Source: Platanthera guangdongensis (lineage: Eukaryota; Streptophyta; Magnoliopsida; Asparagales; Orchidaceae). From it: a stretch of 64,000 nt of DNA. Made by a program: the position numbers and the translations under genes. The stretch covers positions 111,038,568 through 111,102,567 of the forward strand of contig CM077153.1 in assembly GCA_039583875.1 (NCBI GenBank). Reading direction: 5' to 3'. The number at the start of each line of letters is the position of its first letter. The stretch's first letter is position 1. Below, piece by piece: positions 31,631 through 43,304 of this stretch. The notes under the pieces were generated by a model. The model searched no databases, had not been told where the DNA came from, and saw nothing but the letters and a program-made list of their open reading frames with translations.

Positions 31631-33624
31631 TGTAACGTCCCGATTCGTGCTAGAACCCTCACACTTGTTTTGAGTCAGGAAAGTTGAAACAGGCTCGGGG
31701 TGCACTGGTAACAAGCGTCAAGTGATACTCAACTAATAGGGTGAATTTGACTTAAAAGAAATCTTGACTCAAAACACATCAAGTGCTTTGAGTGATACTT
31801 GACGCATAAGAAGAAATTTACTCAGAAGAATTCTAGACTCAAAAAGTGTCGAGTGAGCTGAGTGATCTTGAAGCCACTCGACGAAGCGTTGAGTGTGTCG
31901 ACTGGTGGGCAGGCATCGAGTGCGTTGAGTGATAATCGATCCATAAGATGAAATTTACTTAGAAGAGTTCTGGACTCAAAAAACATCGAGTACGCTGAGT
32001 GATCTCAATGCCACTCGACGAGGCGTGGAGTGCATAGATTGGTGGGTAGTCATCGAGTGCTTCGAGTGATATTCGACGTATAAGAAGAAATTGACTTGGA
32101 ATAATTCTAGATTCGGGAAGCATCGAATGTGCTGAGTGAACTCGACTCCACTCGACGAAGCGTCGAGTGATACTCGATGAACTCAACGCTTAGACTTAGA
32201 CAATTACGGGACTCAATGAGGCGTTGAGTGATCTCGAAGAATTTCGACGATCCGTCGATTATATACGATGATTTTGACTTAGATCATTTTTCTCCCCAGA
32301 CTTTTGCTGGTTCATGTGTACAGACTGAGTCGGGTTTTTGGTATAAGCATTGATTGCTCACTTGGACCCGGTATACTCAAATAATACATATTTATAAGGA
32401 AACGTGTCAAAACAATCTAACCCTAATTCTTCTTATAAAAGGAAACGTACGGGAAAACCCTAGTCGTCACTTCGTTCTTCTTGCCGAGCCGTTAATTTCC
32501 GAACCTGACGGAAACGAAGAAGGGCACAGTTGTCAGATTTTCTGGAGGAAGAACTTTCCTTTCCGTGAAGAACAATATAAACGAGGAAGTAGATGTCGTC
32601 GAGATGATAACAAGATCCATGGCCGGAAATGAGGTGAGCTTCCTACCCTCTCCCTTGTTGCTAAATCTTTAATTATATTATCGGAGCGATGTCGAATCAA
32701 AAGAGTCTGACGGACTTGTGCATGATGAAGATCTCCTTAGAAAAGACCATGCTAGGACCGTGTCCTATAAATTAGTTGTCTCAACCTCTCCTCTCTTCAT
32801 TGTGAAGATGGTAGACATGGTTTCGTGAAGACAGATTGTCTAATATGGGTGAATAAGGGAGGAGGAAAATTTGCATGTAGATAGTGAACAAATGAATAAA
32901 GGAAGAAGACGAACGATGTCGTTCGTTTTGCCTTAAGACGCATGTAGAAATCTATTTTCTATGCGCAACGAACTTCAAAGCCATTTTCGAGGATGATTCG
33001 TCCGGATCTAGGTCATGTGATGAATATGAGAGTTGTAGTCCTCGGAAAGAACTTTCCAATGGATGGTTACATGTTTTCATAAGGGCTTTCTAGCTCCGGG
33101 AATGACTAGTCAAATTTGTAGCATGGTAACAATTTGTGAGCATGATGTCTTCGGGTTAGTGAATAATCGAGTTGAACTAGGTAGAAGAAGCGTAACATGA
33201 TGATGTAGAGGTTTGGGTGAGCCTAGTTATATGTACCCGAGATAAAGAAATGGTTTGGAGGAATTTAACAAACAAATGGTTTGGGAAATTAGCGAAGAAA
33301 TGTTTGATAAGGTTTGGTTTTACAAAGGGCTACTTGTGGAATTCCGTAAGGATGTGCGCGATTGTAATCCGATAACTGAATTTCGAATCTTTATTTTTGT
33401 GATCATACTTGAAGAATATGTAAAGAGTTATTATGTCATTGTGATAGATTTATGAAATCATAAATGTTGTGAATGCATGATTAAAAAGGAAGGAATCAGA
33501 TGAGGTAAATCTCATGGCCATGGAATATGTGGAATGGTAATCTCAAGTTTTTGAAGGGATCGATAGTATTGTCCACTGCTTATAGTTGTGACTCCCTACG
33601 GGTAGCAATGTGAGATTATATCTT
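31631..33624 (+). repeat. Chromovirus 3' LTR, first part
   Basis: Starts TGTAACGTCCCGATT and follows the 5' LTR through the TCGAGTG array, the TATA box (32434-32441), and up to the equivalent of 25440, where the Athila element has inserted. It continues at 45101. Confidence 0.75.
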
Positions 33625-34742
33625 TGATTGTCTCTTAGATATCTGCAAGGAGAAAATAACCAAACTAACAATTCAACAAGGCAAGTATACCTATCGAAAT
33701 GCAGCTAGGGGACACAAGTGTCGTATTGAAATCCGGGAACAGGTGAGTAATCTTACTCACACGAAATCTATTATTTTATCGACGGAAAAATTAAGTTTTT
33801 TAGAAGAAAGCTAAACGTACTAAAGGAAGAGAACTACTTGCAATGAAAGAGAGCTACTTGCATGAAAAGATAAAGAGAGCTAAAAGAGCGATTAAACTTA
33901 AGCTTAACAATGATGAGGGGAAAAATGCACTCGATCAGAAATCACCTCGACAAGAGTGGTTAGAAAAATACGATAAATAAACCTAAGCTAATTAGGGTAA
34001 AAGGTCCTTGACCGTGGAAGTTCCATGAATATTGACACGCTTCTCTCGAAGGCCGTGCCTAACTGATTTTAGGAAGGTCCGACCGACTCTCGCCTAAATC
34101 GGAGGCCTAAAACTCGCTTTATGCGATGAACCCCACTATTGGATTTTACTCCAATCCGAGAGATTTGAACGTCTGCCTCTCTCGAGGGGTGCGAACAACT
34201 CCCTTTACTCTTGAGTGCTCATTTCAAACTTTCGGCCTCTCGGCTAGCCCAGAATGAAAGTAAAGGTGGAGAGTATATATCGATGATATACCTCCAACCC
34301 GTGATAAATCAAGAGTAATTCAAAGCTAAAACCTAAAAAGAAAAGGTAAGATTCAAAGCATCATAACCTAATCACTCGAACCTCGGATCATTAAGATCGA
34401 GTACATGCCGGATTAGTTAATCATGGTGAGGTGGAAGAGGGGGGATGAGTAGAAGAAGAATAATGAAAACATAGCAGAAACGAAAAAGAAAACAACACTT
34501 TTTATTAATGGAAACAGAGATCTTACAGCTTGAAAACCAGAGATTACAAGTGCATGGAAAGGTAAACTACACTATCATTAACATTATACTACAGAACGAA
34601 GCTAGGAACTAATACAGGAAAAGCATAAAGCTAGAGCTACGAACTGAAAATGAAAAGACATGCTTAAAAAGTTCAAAAATACAAAGGACAGAACCTCCCC
34701 TCTCAAAGCAAAAGGTGTCACTGAACCCTTAGAGTTGGGCTC

Positions 34743-34750
34743 TATTTATA
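34743..34750 (-). promoter_or_regulatory. Athila LTR TATA box
   Basis: TATAAATA on the minus strand, repeated at 44423-44430 in the 5' LTR. The palindrome array sits immediately upstream in transcription direction. Confidence 0.6.
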
Positions 34751-34769
34751 GAATTTTTCGGGTCGGGTC

Positions 34770-35250
34770 ACGCCCCCCTGTCACGCCCTGGTCGGGCGTG
34801 ACCCTAGGGCGTGACACATTCGGCGTGACTTTTTCGGGCTGGAATTTAATTCTGACGAAGTTGTTGAGGTACACGCCCACAAGTCACGCCCTGGTGGGGC
34901 GTGTACCTAGGGCGTGTTCTTTGCGACTTTGTTGAGCTGAAATTGAATGCTGGAGGTGACGGGCGGAATTGCTGAAGTACACGCCCATATGTCACGCCCG
35001 GGTCAGGCGTGACCCTGGGGCGTGACACTTTCGGTGCGACGGTGGAGCGGGAAAAACGAGCGCGCTGCGGCAATTCCTCGGAACCTGGGGACACGCCTCT
35101 AGAACACGCCCGTGTCGGATGTGACACGGGCGTGACCGAGGGCGTGTACACTAAGTTTCCACGGAATGCAGTTTCGGACCAATTTCTTCATTCCTCTGGG
35201 TTACACGCCCTAGGTACACGCCCTGGCAGGGCGTGACCTTGGGGCGTGTC
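34770..35250. repeat. Palindromic GTCACGCCC/GGGCGTGAC array in Athila U3
   Basis: Repeated inverted pairs such as GTCACGCCCTGGTCGGGCGTGA occur several times, spaced by unrelated sequence. The same array is in the 5' LTR (44445-44935). The lone Athila-type LTR at 53334 has a different palindrome (GACACGGCCGTGT) in the same place. Confidence 0.8.
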
Positions 35251-35416
35251 ACAACAAAATTTGGCTAAAAGCCTTGAAAACCTGCAAAAAGCAGAAAAAA
35301 TCCATTAGCGACAAAAATATATACAAAAGGGAATCAAAATAAGTACTTTACAAGACATGATTTGCTTTAAAACCCCGAAAATATCCTAATAAAATTGACT
35401 TCAAACCGTATTATCA

Positions 35417-37255
35417 AATTCCCACAAGCTTAAGTTTTGCTTGTCCCCAAGCAAAGATATAAAGACTAGCTAATCATAAAAGTGACTAATTCAAAAAGTT
35501 TTAATCATACTTACACAAGTACTATGCGAAATTCTAGGTAGGGAGAATGTAAAATGTAAATCTAAAACAATTATTTTGGTATGATTTAACTTTTATAAAC
35601 TTTACTTAATAAAAATAAATCATCCAGAATTTTGACGAAATTCTTTAAATAGATTTGAGCAAGGCAATGAAAATGAAAAGAACGTATTGAGTTATTACTA
35701 GATCCAAGCAACGCATTATGATTATATCAATTAAATAACAAAAATCTATGTTTAAATCCAAAACTAAAACTGATTTACTTTTCTTCTTTTCTTAGTTGTT
35801 AAATAAAATTAAAAAAGTGCGTAAATCAAAAGGACTTAATAGGACCGAAACGTTTGGTTTAGGAATATGAATAGGAGTGGAATTCAAATATAAACATGGA
35901 GGCTTAAAAATCACACTAAACCAAAACAACGAGTTTCAAAAAAAAAAATTTATTTTAAACAAAATATGTATAAATAAATTTATTTTTTTTCTTTATGATT
36001 ATTTATCTCTTTTTTTATTATTATTATTTTCATTCATTTTTTCTCTTTTTTTTCAATACATTGCTTTAGAGTACACTTTTTTCAACAATTTCTCCAAAGA
36101 TAACACAAAATTTCCTATCAAAAAAATTAGCGTGATTAGATAGGTAGGAATTTGGGCTTTGGTGAAAATGAAATGTTGTGTAGAGTTATCAAATGAATTT
36201 GGAAAAAAGGCTCAAAAGCGGCTAACTAGTGGTAAAAGATTTTAGGTTGGCAGGAAAGCTCAAACGCAAACAAAAATGGCCGAAATCATTTTCACGCTTT
36301 TTTTAAATTTATTTAAAACATAGAGTCGATAAATTTCAAAAAGCAAGTTCGAGATAATAAAAGAAGATTGATGAAGTTATCTTGAAAATAAAAATAATAT
36401 GTGACTTGGATCGTTCATATCTACTACGTTATTCAAAATTTGTTCTTACAAAAATTATCTAAAGACGAAAAGGAAAATAGTGAATGATAAATTTTTAGAG
36501 AAAGTAAAAAAAATAAAGAACGAAAAATCATAATAGAAATGCACGTTTTAGAGAAATATTTTACCTTAACATGCTACCGTGAATTAGAAACACAGCATGA
36601 CCAACATTTTACTTGTGAAATATGATTAAAAAAATGATTAGAAAAATTATAATTAACTACGTTGTTTATAAAGAAGTTTGAGAAAAACAAAACATAAACA
36701 TGGGGTACTTATTGAAATACCAAAATGCAGCTATATATATACATATATTGTTTTTTTTTTATTTTTTTATTTTTTTTTTTATTTTTTGGATATTTACAAA
36801 AAGCAAAAAGGAGGAACTCATCCCCCAAGCTTAAAATCTACATTGTACGCAATGGAGAAGGTGGTCGGAGAACGAGAGAAAAGTAAAGTACAGAAATGAA
36901 AGACAGAATTGAAAAACAGGTACTTTCCCGGTTTTATGTTGCAGGGAAAGCTGAGTGATGCCGTTCCTCCATGCGTTTGCTGTGGATCTTCAGGAAACGT
37001 CGTCTGGTGGACTTTGTCGTGGAATCAGAACCGTTGGAGCAGGCGATCGCAGAAGTTTCAGCTTGCCGGAGCCATTCGGGGCAAAAAGTGTAAAATAAAG
37101 AAAACAAAAAAAAGATAACTTGGGTTGCCTCCCAAGAGCGCCCTTTGTTTAAAGCGTCGTTTGAGCTCGATGTATCAAAATAAGATTGTCCCAAATATTG
37201 TTTAAAAATAAAGTTCGAATAAAGGTCAAAGTTTGTGAGTAAAATAAAGTGCAGA
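35417..37255 (-). other. Athila 3' region: PPT side, AT-rich, no env-like ORF
   Basis: Next to the LTR the minus strand reads CTTGTGGGAATT, a PPT-like tract. The rest is strongly AT-rich with poly-T/poly-A runs (about 36000-36060, 36748-36788). A GC-richer island lies at 36937-37090 and TTGGGTTGCCTCCCAAG at 37120-37136, a sequence common just downstream of pol in such elements. I see no membrane-protein ORF. Confidence 0.6.
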
Positions 37256-38541
37256 TTAATCAAATGTCAGGACCGGAAAGATAGAGTTAACAGGGTTGAG
37301 ACTGACATCATCACAGAAATACAGTTTAAGACGCTGACCATTCACTTTGAAAGTACCCTTATCAGGGTGGGAAATTAAAACAGTACCATAAGAAAAGACT
37401 TCTAAAACAGTAAAAGGCCCCGACCAACGTGATTTTAATTTACCCGGAAATAAACGTAAATGAGAATTATAAAGAAGCACTTGGTCGCCCGGCTTAAAGA
37501 TTTTTGGGTGACTAAGATGTCGATCGTGTAAACGCTTCGTCTGCTCTTTATAAAGTCTGTTATTTTCATATGCGTAAGAGCGCCACTCGTCGAGTTTGTT
37601 AAGTTGAAATTTTCTAAAATCGCCGACAGAGTGGGGATCGAAGTTTAAAAATCGTAAGGCCCAAAAGGCGCGGTGTTCTAACTCTACGGGTAAATGACAC
37701 GATTTTCCATAAACCAACCAATATGGCGTACATCCGAGGGTGGATTTGTACGCTGTTCGGTAGGCCCATAGAGCATCGTCTAATTTGGCTGACCAGTCTT
37801 TTCTAGATGTTGAAACAGTCTTTTCTAAAATTCTTTTTATTTATCTATTGACTACTTCGACTTGTCCGTTAGTTTGGGGTGGTAGGCAGTGGAAAGCTTA
37901 TGAGTAACGCCATATTTAGTTAGGATTTTTGAAAATTGTGCGTTACAAAAATGGGAACCCCTATCACTAAAGAGAGCGCGGCGTACCGAATCGAGAAAAT
38001 AATTTTTTTAGGAAATTAACTACGACTCGGGCGTCATTCATAGGAAGAGCTTGGGCTTCGGCCCAACGCGAAACATAATCAACGACAACTAAAATGTACT
38101 TATTCCCGAAGCTAGAAGGAAAAGGGCCGACAAAATCAATCCCCCAGAGGTCGAAAACTTCGCACTCTAGGAAATAATTTTGTGGCATTTCATTTTTATT
38201 CGAAATATTCCCCGACCGTTGACAACTACACACCTACTCACAAAGGCATGCACGTCTTTAAACAGGGTGGGCCAGTAAAAACTCGCGCTTAACACTTTGT
38301 GAGCGGTGCGAGCAGCTTGATAGTGCCCACCTGTCGGTCCTTCATGCAAATGTTTAATAATATCTAATCCGTCATGAAAAGAAACACACCTCCTGATCAC
38401 TTGGTCGGCACAAATTCTGTAAAGATGCGGGTCCTCCCAAAAATAGTTTTTCAGCTCAGAAAAGAATTTCTTCTTTTGCTGAGATGAAACTCTTTTGGGA
38501 GCACACGGGCCACTAGATAGTTGGCGATGCGGGCAAAACAA
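37256..38541 (-). pseudogene. pol: Athila integrase, frameshifted
   Basis: Three frame fragments. 38167-38541 has FSELKNYFWEDPHLYRICADQVIRRC and HxxPTGGHYQAARTAHKVL, the zinc-binding region. 37967-38233 has [26 protein letters not shown] with the first catalytic Asp and stops just before the SDRGSHF-type second Asp. 37256-37717 has [20 protein letters not shown] and the C-terminal DNA-binding part. At least three indels separate these. Confidence 0.85.
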
Positions 38542-39232
38542 GGAGAAGTAGATGTGTTAATTATGAACAGCTTCTCATCAGGGAAATAGTAATGAAATGA
38601 ATTTTCGTCTAATTGTTCTATAAACGGGTTGTCTAGGCGCGAAAGGTGGTCGGCGGCCAAGTTCTCGGCACCTCGCTTATCACGGATCTCTAAGTCAAAC
38701 TACTGGAGGAGTAAGACCCAGCGAATCAAGCGAGGCTTGACATCCGTTTTAGAGAGAAGATATTTGAGGGCCGAGTGGTCCGTAAAAACAATAATTTTTG
38801 AAAGAGTAATATAAGGGCGAAATTTGTCAAAAGCGAATACTACAACTAAGAGCTCCTTCTCGGTTGTGGTGTAATTTTCCTGTGCAGATGTGAGTGTTTT
38901 ACTAGCGTAATAAATGGGGTGGAAGTTTTTGGAAATACGTTGACCTAGTACGGCTCCCATCGCATAACTACTCGCATCACACATTATTTCAAATGGAAGA
39001 TCCCACACCGGAGCTATCATAATTGGGGCATTAACTAATTTTTCTTTTATTAAATTGAAGGCAGCTAGACAGAGGTCATCAAAGATGAATGGGGCGTCTT
39101 TTTCTAAGAGATGGGTAAGGGGCTTGGTGATTTTGGAAATGTCCTTTATGAAGCGGCGGTAGAAACCCGCATGACCCAGGAAGCTTCTTATAGCTTTTAT
39201 GTTCGTAGGTGGCGGCAGCTTCTCGATAACTT
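38451..39232 (-). pseudogene. pol: Athila RNase H
   Basis: Contains the RT connection (readable in frame from about 39232), then FEIMCDASSYAMGAVLGQR, NYTTTEKELLVVVFA and VFTDHSALKYLLSK, the gypsy RNase H with its acidic residues. A TAG at 38700-38702 interrupts the frame after WVLLLQ; it resumes in the same frame to 38451 (AADHLSRLDNP). Confidence 0.85.
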
Positions 39233-40207
39233 CTATTTCGCAACGTCTACTTCAATACTCCTTTCAGAAATTTTATATCCCAAAACTAACCCTTCCCTCA
39301 CCATAAAATGACATTTTTCCCAATTTAAGGCGAGGTTAGTTTCTTCGCATCGCTCTAAGACTTTTTCAAGGTTCTCTAAGCAACTATCGAAGGAATTCCC
39401 GAACACGGAGAAATCATCCATGAAAACTTCCATAATGCTTTCTACGTACTTGTCAAAGATGGCGAGCATACATCGTTGGAATGTAGCTGGCGCATTGCAC
39501 AATCCAAACGGCATTCTTCGGTAGGCTAAGGTGCCGAAGGGACAAGTAAACGTAGTTTTCTCCTGCTCCTCGGGGGAGATGGGGAATTGAAGATACCCCG
39601 AGAGGCCATCGAGAAAACAATAAAAGCTATGTCCGGAAAGTCGTTCTAAAATCTGATCAATGAACGACAAGGGGAAGTGATCCTTGCGGGTCGCGTCATT
39701 CAACTTACGGTAATCTATACACATTCGCCATCCGGTCACCGTCCGAGTCGGGATTAATTCATTATTTTCATTACTTACGACCGTTATCCCTCCCTTCTTT
39801 GGTACTATCTGTACTGGGCTAACCCACTTACTTTCGGATATAAGATAGATAATTCCAGCGTCTAAAAATTTCATAACCTCGCCCTTAACTACGTCTTTCA
39901 TGTTTGGGTTTATTCGGCGCTGAGGTTGTATAGAGTTACGTGAATTATCTTCCATTAAGATTTTATGAGTGCAGAAAGATGGGCTTATGCCCTTGATATC
40001 AGATATCTGCCAAGCAATAGCTTGGCGATGATTTTGTAAAATTGAAAGAAGTTTATCCTTTTGTGCATCCGTGAGGTAGGCCGAAATTATGACTGGCAGC
40101 TTGGAGTCCTTTTCTAAGAAAGCGTATCGAAGGTGCTCTGGTAGTTCTTTCAGTTCCAAGGTAGGGGGGGTCATCATACGAGGTTTTGGAAATTTGTTCT
40201 TTTTCAA
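39233..40207 (-). pseudogene. pol: Athila reverse transcriptase
   Basis: About 324 open codons with the full RT motif set: DIKGISPSFCTHKI, SPVQIVPKKGGITVV, WRMCIDYRKLNDATRKDHFPL, FCFLDGLSGYLQ and the catalytic FMDD (VFMDDFSVFGNSF). The frame is lost at 39233 by what looks like one missing A in an A run, because the next residues continue in another frame (conserved KLPPPTNIKAIRSFLGHAGFYR-type block). This is one of the best-preserved domains in the window. Confidence 0.9.
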
Positions 40208-40210
40208 AAA

Positions 40211-40549
40211 CTATGTCCTCGTACAATTTTTTATATGTAAAATTAAAAGGGGTGTTGCTAGCGGCCATGGCGGCTTCGTGCATCGATTCAGTTGGAAAGT
40301 AGAAGAGGAACAGAAATCAAAAAATTCTTTTTCAAAATCAGAAAGGCAGGTGGAGGATTTTTCACTTAGGTGTAGAGATTCAGTTGGAGGAGTAGGAGAG
40401 TAACAAAAATTGGAAAATTCTTCTTCAAAAGCAGAGGTGTGAGAGAAGGATTCTTCACTTACGGTATCCATGAAAAAATAGGAGTCATCATTAGCTAGTG
40501 TGTTCTTCATCGAGGGGGTGATAGAGAAAGTTACCTCATCATCACCCAC
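40211..40549 (-). pseudogene. pol: Athila protease-RT linker
   Basis: In the same frame as gag-protease after the TGA at 40610-40612. It reads GDDEVTFSITPSMKN, then a Ser/Phe/Glu-rich linker typical between protease and RT of Athila elements. Its end shifts frame near 40210-40290. Confidence 0.7.
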
Positions 40550-40609
40550 TCGAAGGAAGAGCTTACCATTGCTTACGTCAATGATAGCTCGGGAGGTGGC
40601 AAGGAAGGG

Positions 40610-42682
40610 TCAGCCAAGGATCAGGGGAACCTCGACGTCTTCTTCGATGTCCAAAATGACAAAGTCCACCGGGAAGATGAACTTGTCAACTTTGACTAGG
40701 ACGTCCTCCACTATTCCTAATGGGTATTTGACTGATCTGACGGCGAGCTGGATACTCACGCGTGTGGGGTTGAGACTACCAATTCCTAACTTTTTAAACA
40801 ACGATAGGGGCATAAGATTAATACTCGCACCTAAGTCGTCTAAAGCATGTTTGATAAAGAGATCACAAAAGACACACGGTATAGAGAAACTACCCGGGTC
40901 ACTGATTATCTTCGGTAATCCGTTTGTCAAAACCGCCGAGCACGCGGCATTTAACGTGACATGAGAAAGGTTCTCTAACTTCTTCTTGTTGGTTAGGAGG
41001 TCCTTAAGGTATTTTGCGTACTCAGGCATCTGGGATATGGCTTCGTGGAAAGGCAGATTTATGTGGATTTGTTTAAACATTTCTAAAAAATGGGTGTATT
41101 GATCATCCTGTCGTTGTTTATTAAGTTCGGAAGGGTATGGCGGGGATGGATTATTTTTAAAGGTGGGTGGTGGAGTGAGTTGTTTTTCTAAAATAGGAGT
41201 GATAATTTCTTCGGCAGAGGGTGGAATTTTTAAAACGGGAACAGAGCTTTGATTTTTTAAAGCGGAAGCGGAGATTGCCTCGGGCTCTTCACTTATCATA
41301 CCGGGAACTTTCTTCCCACTCCGAAGAGTTATAGCTTTTGCTTGCTCTCTCTGGTTGGGCTCGGTATTGGAAGGAAGAGACCCTACGGGTCGCTCAGAAA
41401 TCATTTTAGCGAGCTGTCCTACCTGATTTTCTAAATTTTTAACACTTCCGGTTAAGGTCCTAATCGTAGCGTCATTAGCATTCATGTATTTTGAAAACAC
41501 TTCCTCCAAATTTGGAGGTTTTGGAAAACTTTGAGGAGGTGGTGGTGGAGAAAAATCACTTTGCGGTCGCGGGCGCACAGCATTCGATGGATTGCTCCAC
41601 GAAAAATTCGGATGATTTCTTAACGCATGATTATAACTATTCGGAAAATTAAAACCAGGAGAATGATAATTCGCAGTAGAAAAATTATTAAAAGCAGTTC
41701 TAGTCATATTATTTACATAATCCAAATGTTTAGCGGGAGGAGTTGCAGATTCCCATACCTGAGGGGCGGAGGCAGCAGTCATCTCCGTAATTTTTTTGCT
41801 TAATATTTCAACTTGCAGTGCGAGTTGTGAGACGTTGTCCACTTCAAAGAGACCTGCAGGTTTGTTTGGGCGGGACCTAGGCAAAATACACTGGTAAGTG
41901 TTCATGGCCATGTCTTCAAACAGCTCAAGAGCTGCTTCCGGGGTCTTATGGTTTAAAGTACCGCCAGAAGCTGCGTCTATCATTTGCTTCGTGCTTTGAT
42001 TTAGCCCATTATAGAACGTCTGCACCTGCAACCATACAGGCAGAGCGTGATGTGGGCATCGTCTTAATAATTCTTTAAATCTTTCCCAGGTTTCGTAAAG
42101 GGTCTCAGAGTCTATTTGTCCAAAGGCAGAAATGTCATTCCTAAGTTTTGCAGTTTTAGCAGGCGGAAAATACTTGGCCAAAAATTTTTCAGTTAATTGC
42201 GTCCAAGTAGTTATGCTATTTTTAGGAAGGGTGTTCAGCCACTGCTTAGGCTTAATTCTAAGAGAGAAAGGAAATAATCTTAGCCTAATAGCATCATTTG
42301 TGACACCATTTATCTTGAAGGTGTCACAAATCTCAAGAAAGCTGGCTATGTGTGCGTTTGGGTCTTCATCTTGAAGCCCGTCAAATTGCACATACTGCTG
42401 CACCATTTGAATTATGCTAGGCTTCAGTTCGAAATTATTATTATTTATTGCAGGGCGAACTATACTAGATTCTATACCCTCGAGGTTCGGTCGTGCATAA
42501 TAGGACATAGGCCTTTGCACGGCTTCCTCCACGTTGGGTTCTGCCATTCTTAAGGTAGAAAATGACTCGGAATCCTCCACCGGCACTTGGGTAGTAGGGC
42601 CTTGAAATCGCGATCTTCTCCGAAGAGTACGCTCAATTTCGTGGTCCAGGTCCAAAGTAACCGACGGACTTCCGCGGGTCAT
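40610..42682 (-). pseudogene. gag: Athila gag and protease
   Basis: 690 open codons. Residues about 80-270 are the Athila gag core: ELKPSIIQMVQQYVQFDGL, EDPNAHIASFLEICDTF, AIRLRLFPFSLR, LAKYFPPAKTAKLR and CPHHALPVWLQVQTFYNGL. A Pro-rich region follows, then protease near residues 610-690 with DDLGASINLMPLSLF in place of the DTGAS signature. It ends at TGA 40610-40612, where the lineage has Arg (GRPFLAT), a CGA-to-TGA type change, so the polyprotein originally continued. Confidence 0.9.
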
Positions 42683-43280
42683 ACACTAGAAGAAGAGAGG
42701 AGAAGAAAGACTAGAAAATAAACGAGCTAATGAAGTTCGAAAATTTTTTTGAAATAGAATTTTTTTATGTTTTAACTCCCGAACTTCCCAAGGGCTACCC
42801 GGTGAAGGGTTCGCAAGGTACTAGACAAGATAGTGGCATTTAGAGCAACTTTGCCCTTTTCGAGAGAGTTAGGTGGTGTAGAAAAATTTGTGATGTGGGT
42901 TTCTATTAAGTAGGCGGTAATTAAAATCCAGCCATTTAACTCCGATTGAGTAGGCGGAAAGTAAAAGCTACACTCACGCACTCGACAGAAAATTAAAACA
43001 CACCCACTTTACAGAAAGTAAACACACTCTACTGAAATAAAGCCTGCCAATTAACTCAAGTGAGTAGGCGGAAAAATAAAATACGCACACTTGCTTGAAT
43101 AAAATCCAGCCAATTAACTCAAGTGAGTAGGCGGAAAAATTAAAAACACGCACACTTGCTTAAAGAAAATCTAGCCATTTAACTCAAGTGAGTAGGTGGA
43201 AAAATTTTAAGAAGGAGGGTGAGAAAGAGAAGTGATAAAATTAAAATATTCGCGTTTTCAATTTATCAACGAGCGTTGCC
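42683..43280 (-). other. Athila leader with tandem repeats
   Basis: Between PBS and gag. From about 42900 to 43205 there are about four copies of a 55-60 bp unit containing CCAGCCAATTAACTCAAGTG and GAGTAGGCGGAAAAAT. No ORF is supported. Confidence 0.7.
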
Positions 43281-43298
43281 TCCCCGGCAATGACGCCA
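43281..43298 (-). other. Primer-binding site, tRNA-Asp type
   Basis: The minus strand reads TGGCGTCATTGCCGGGGA, two mismatches from the complement of the plant Asp-tRNA 3' end, six bases after the LTR terminus. Confidence 0.75.
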
Positions 43299-43304
43299 AA
43301 AACT

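Larger units (their letters stand above)
23394..33624 (+). mobile_element. Old Tekay/Del-like chromovirus (Ty3/gypsy), interrupted in its 3' LTR
   Basis: Plus-strand order: 5' LTR (23394-26964), degenerate initiator-Met PBS, gag with zinc knuckle, protease, RT, RNase H, integrase, a chromodomain-like end and a 3' LTR starting at 31631. The 3' LTR is cut at 33624 by the Athila element and continues at 45101 for about 60 bp. The LTRs are clearly diverged and all coding parts are broken, so this is the oldest clearly structured element here. Confidence 0.8.
33625..35416 (-). repeat. Athila 3' LTR
   Basis: On the minus strand it begins TGATAATACGG and ends CAATCA, 1792 bp. It contains the TATA box (34743-34750) and, upstream of it in U3, an array of GGGCGTGAC/GTCACGCCC palindromic words (34770-35250). 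Confidence 0.88.

Noticed and set aside
33255..33455. 66-codon ORF with WEISEEMFDKVW
   Set aside because: It is in the 3' LTR of the chromovirus; the equivalent at 25083-25262 in the 5' LTR is not open.
37120..37136. TTGGGTTGCCTCCCAAG palindrome as a new motif
   Set aside because: I recall this sequence as common just downstream of pol in plant Athila-type elements, so it is not new.
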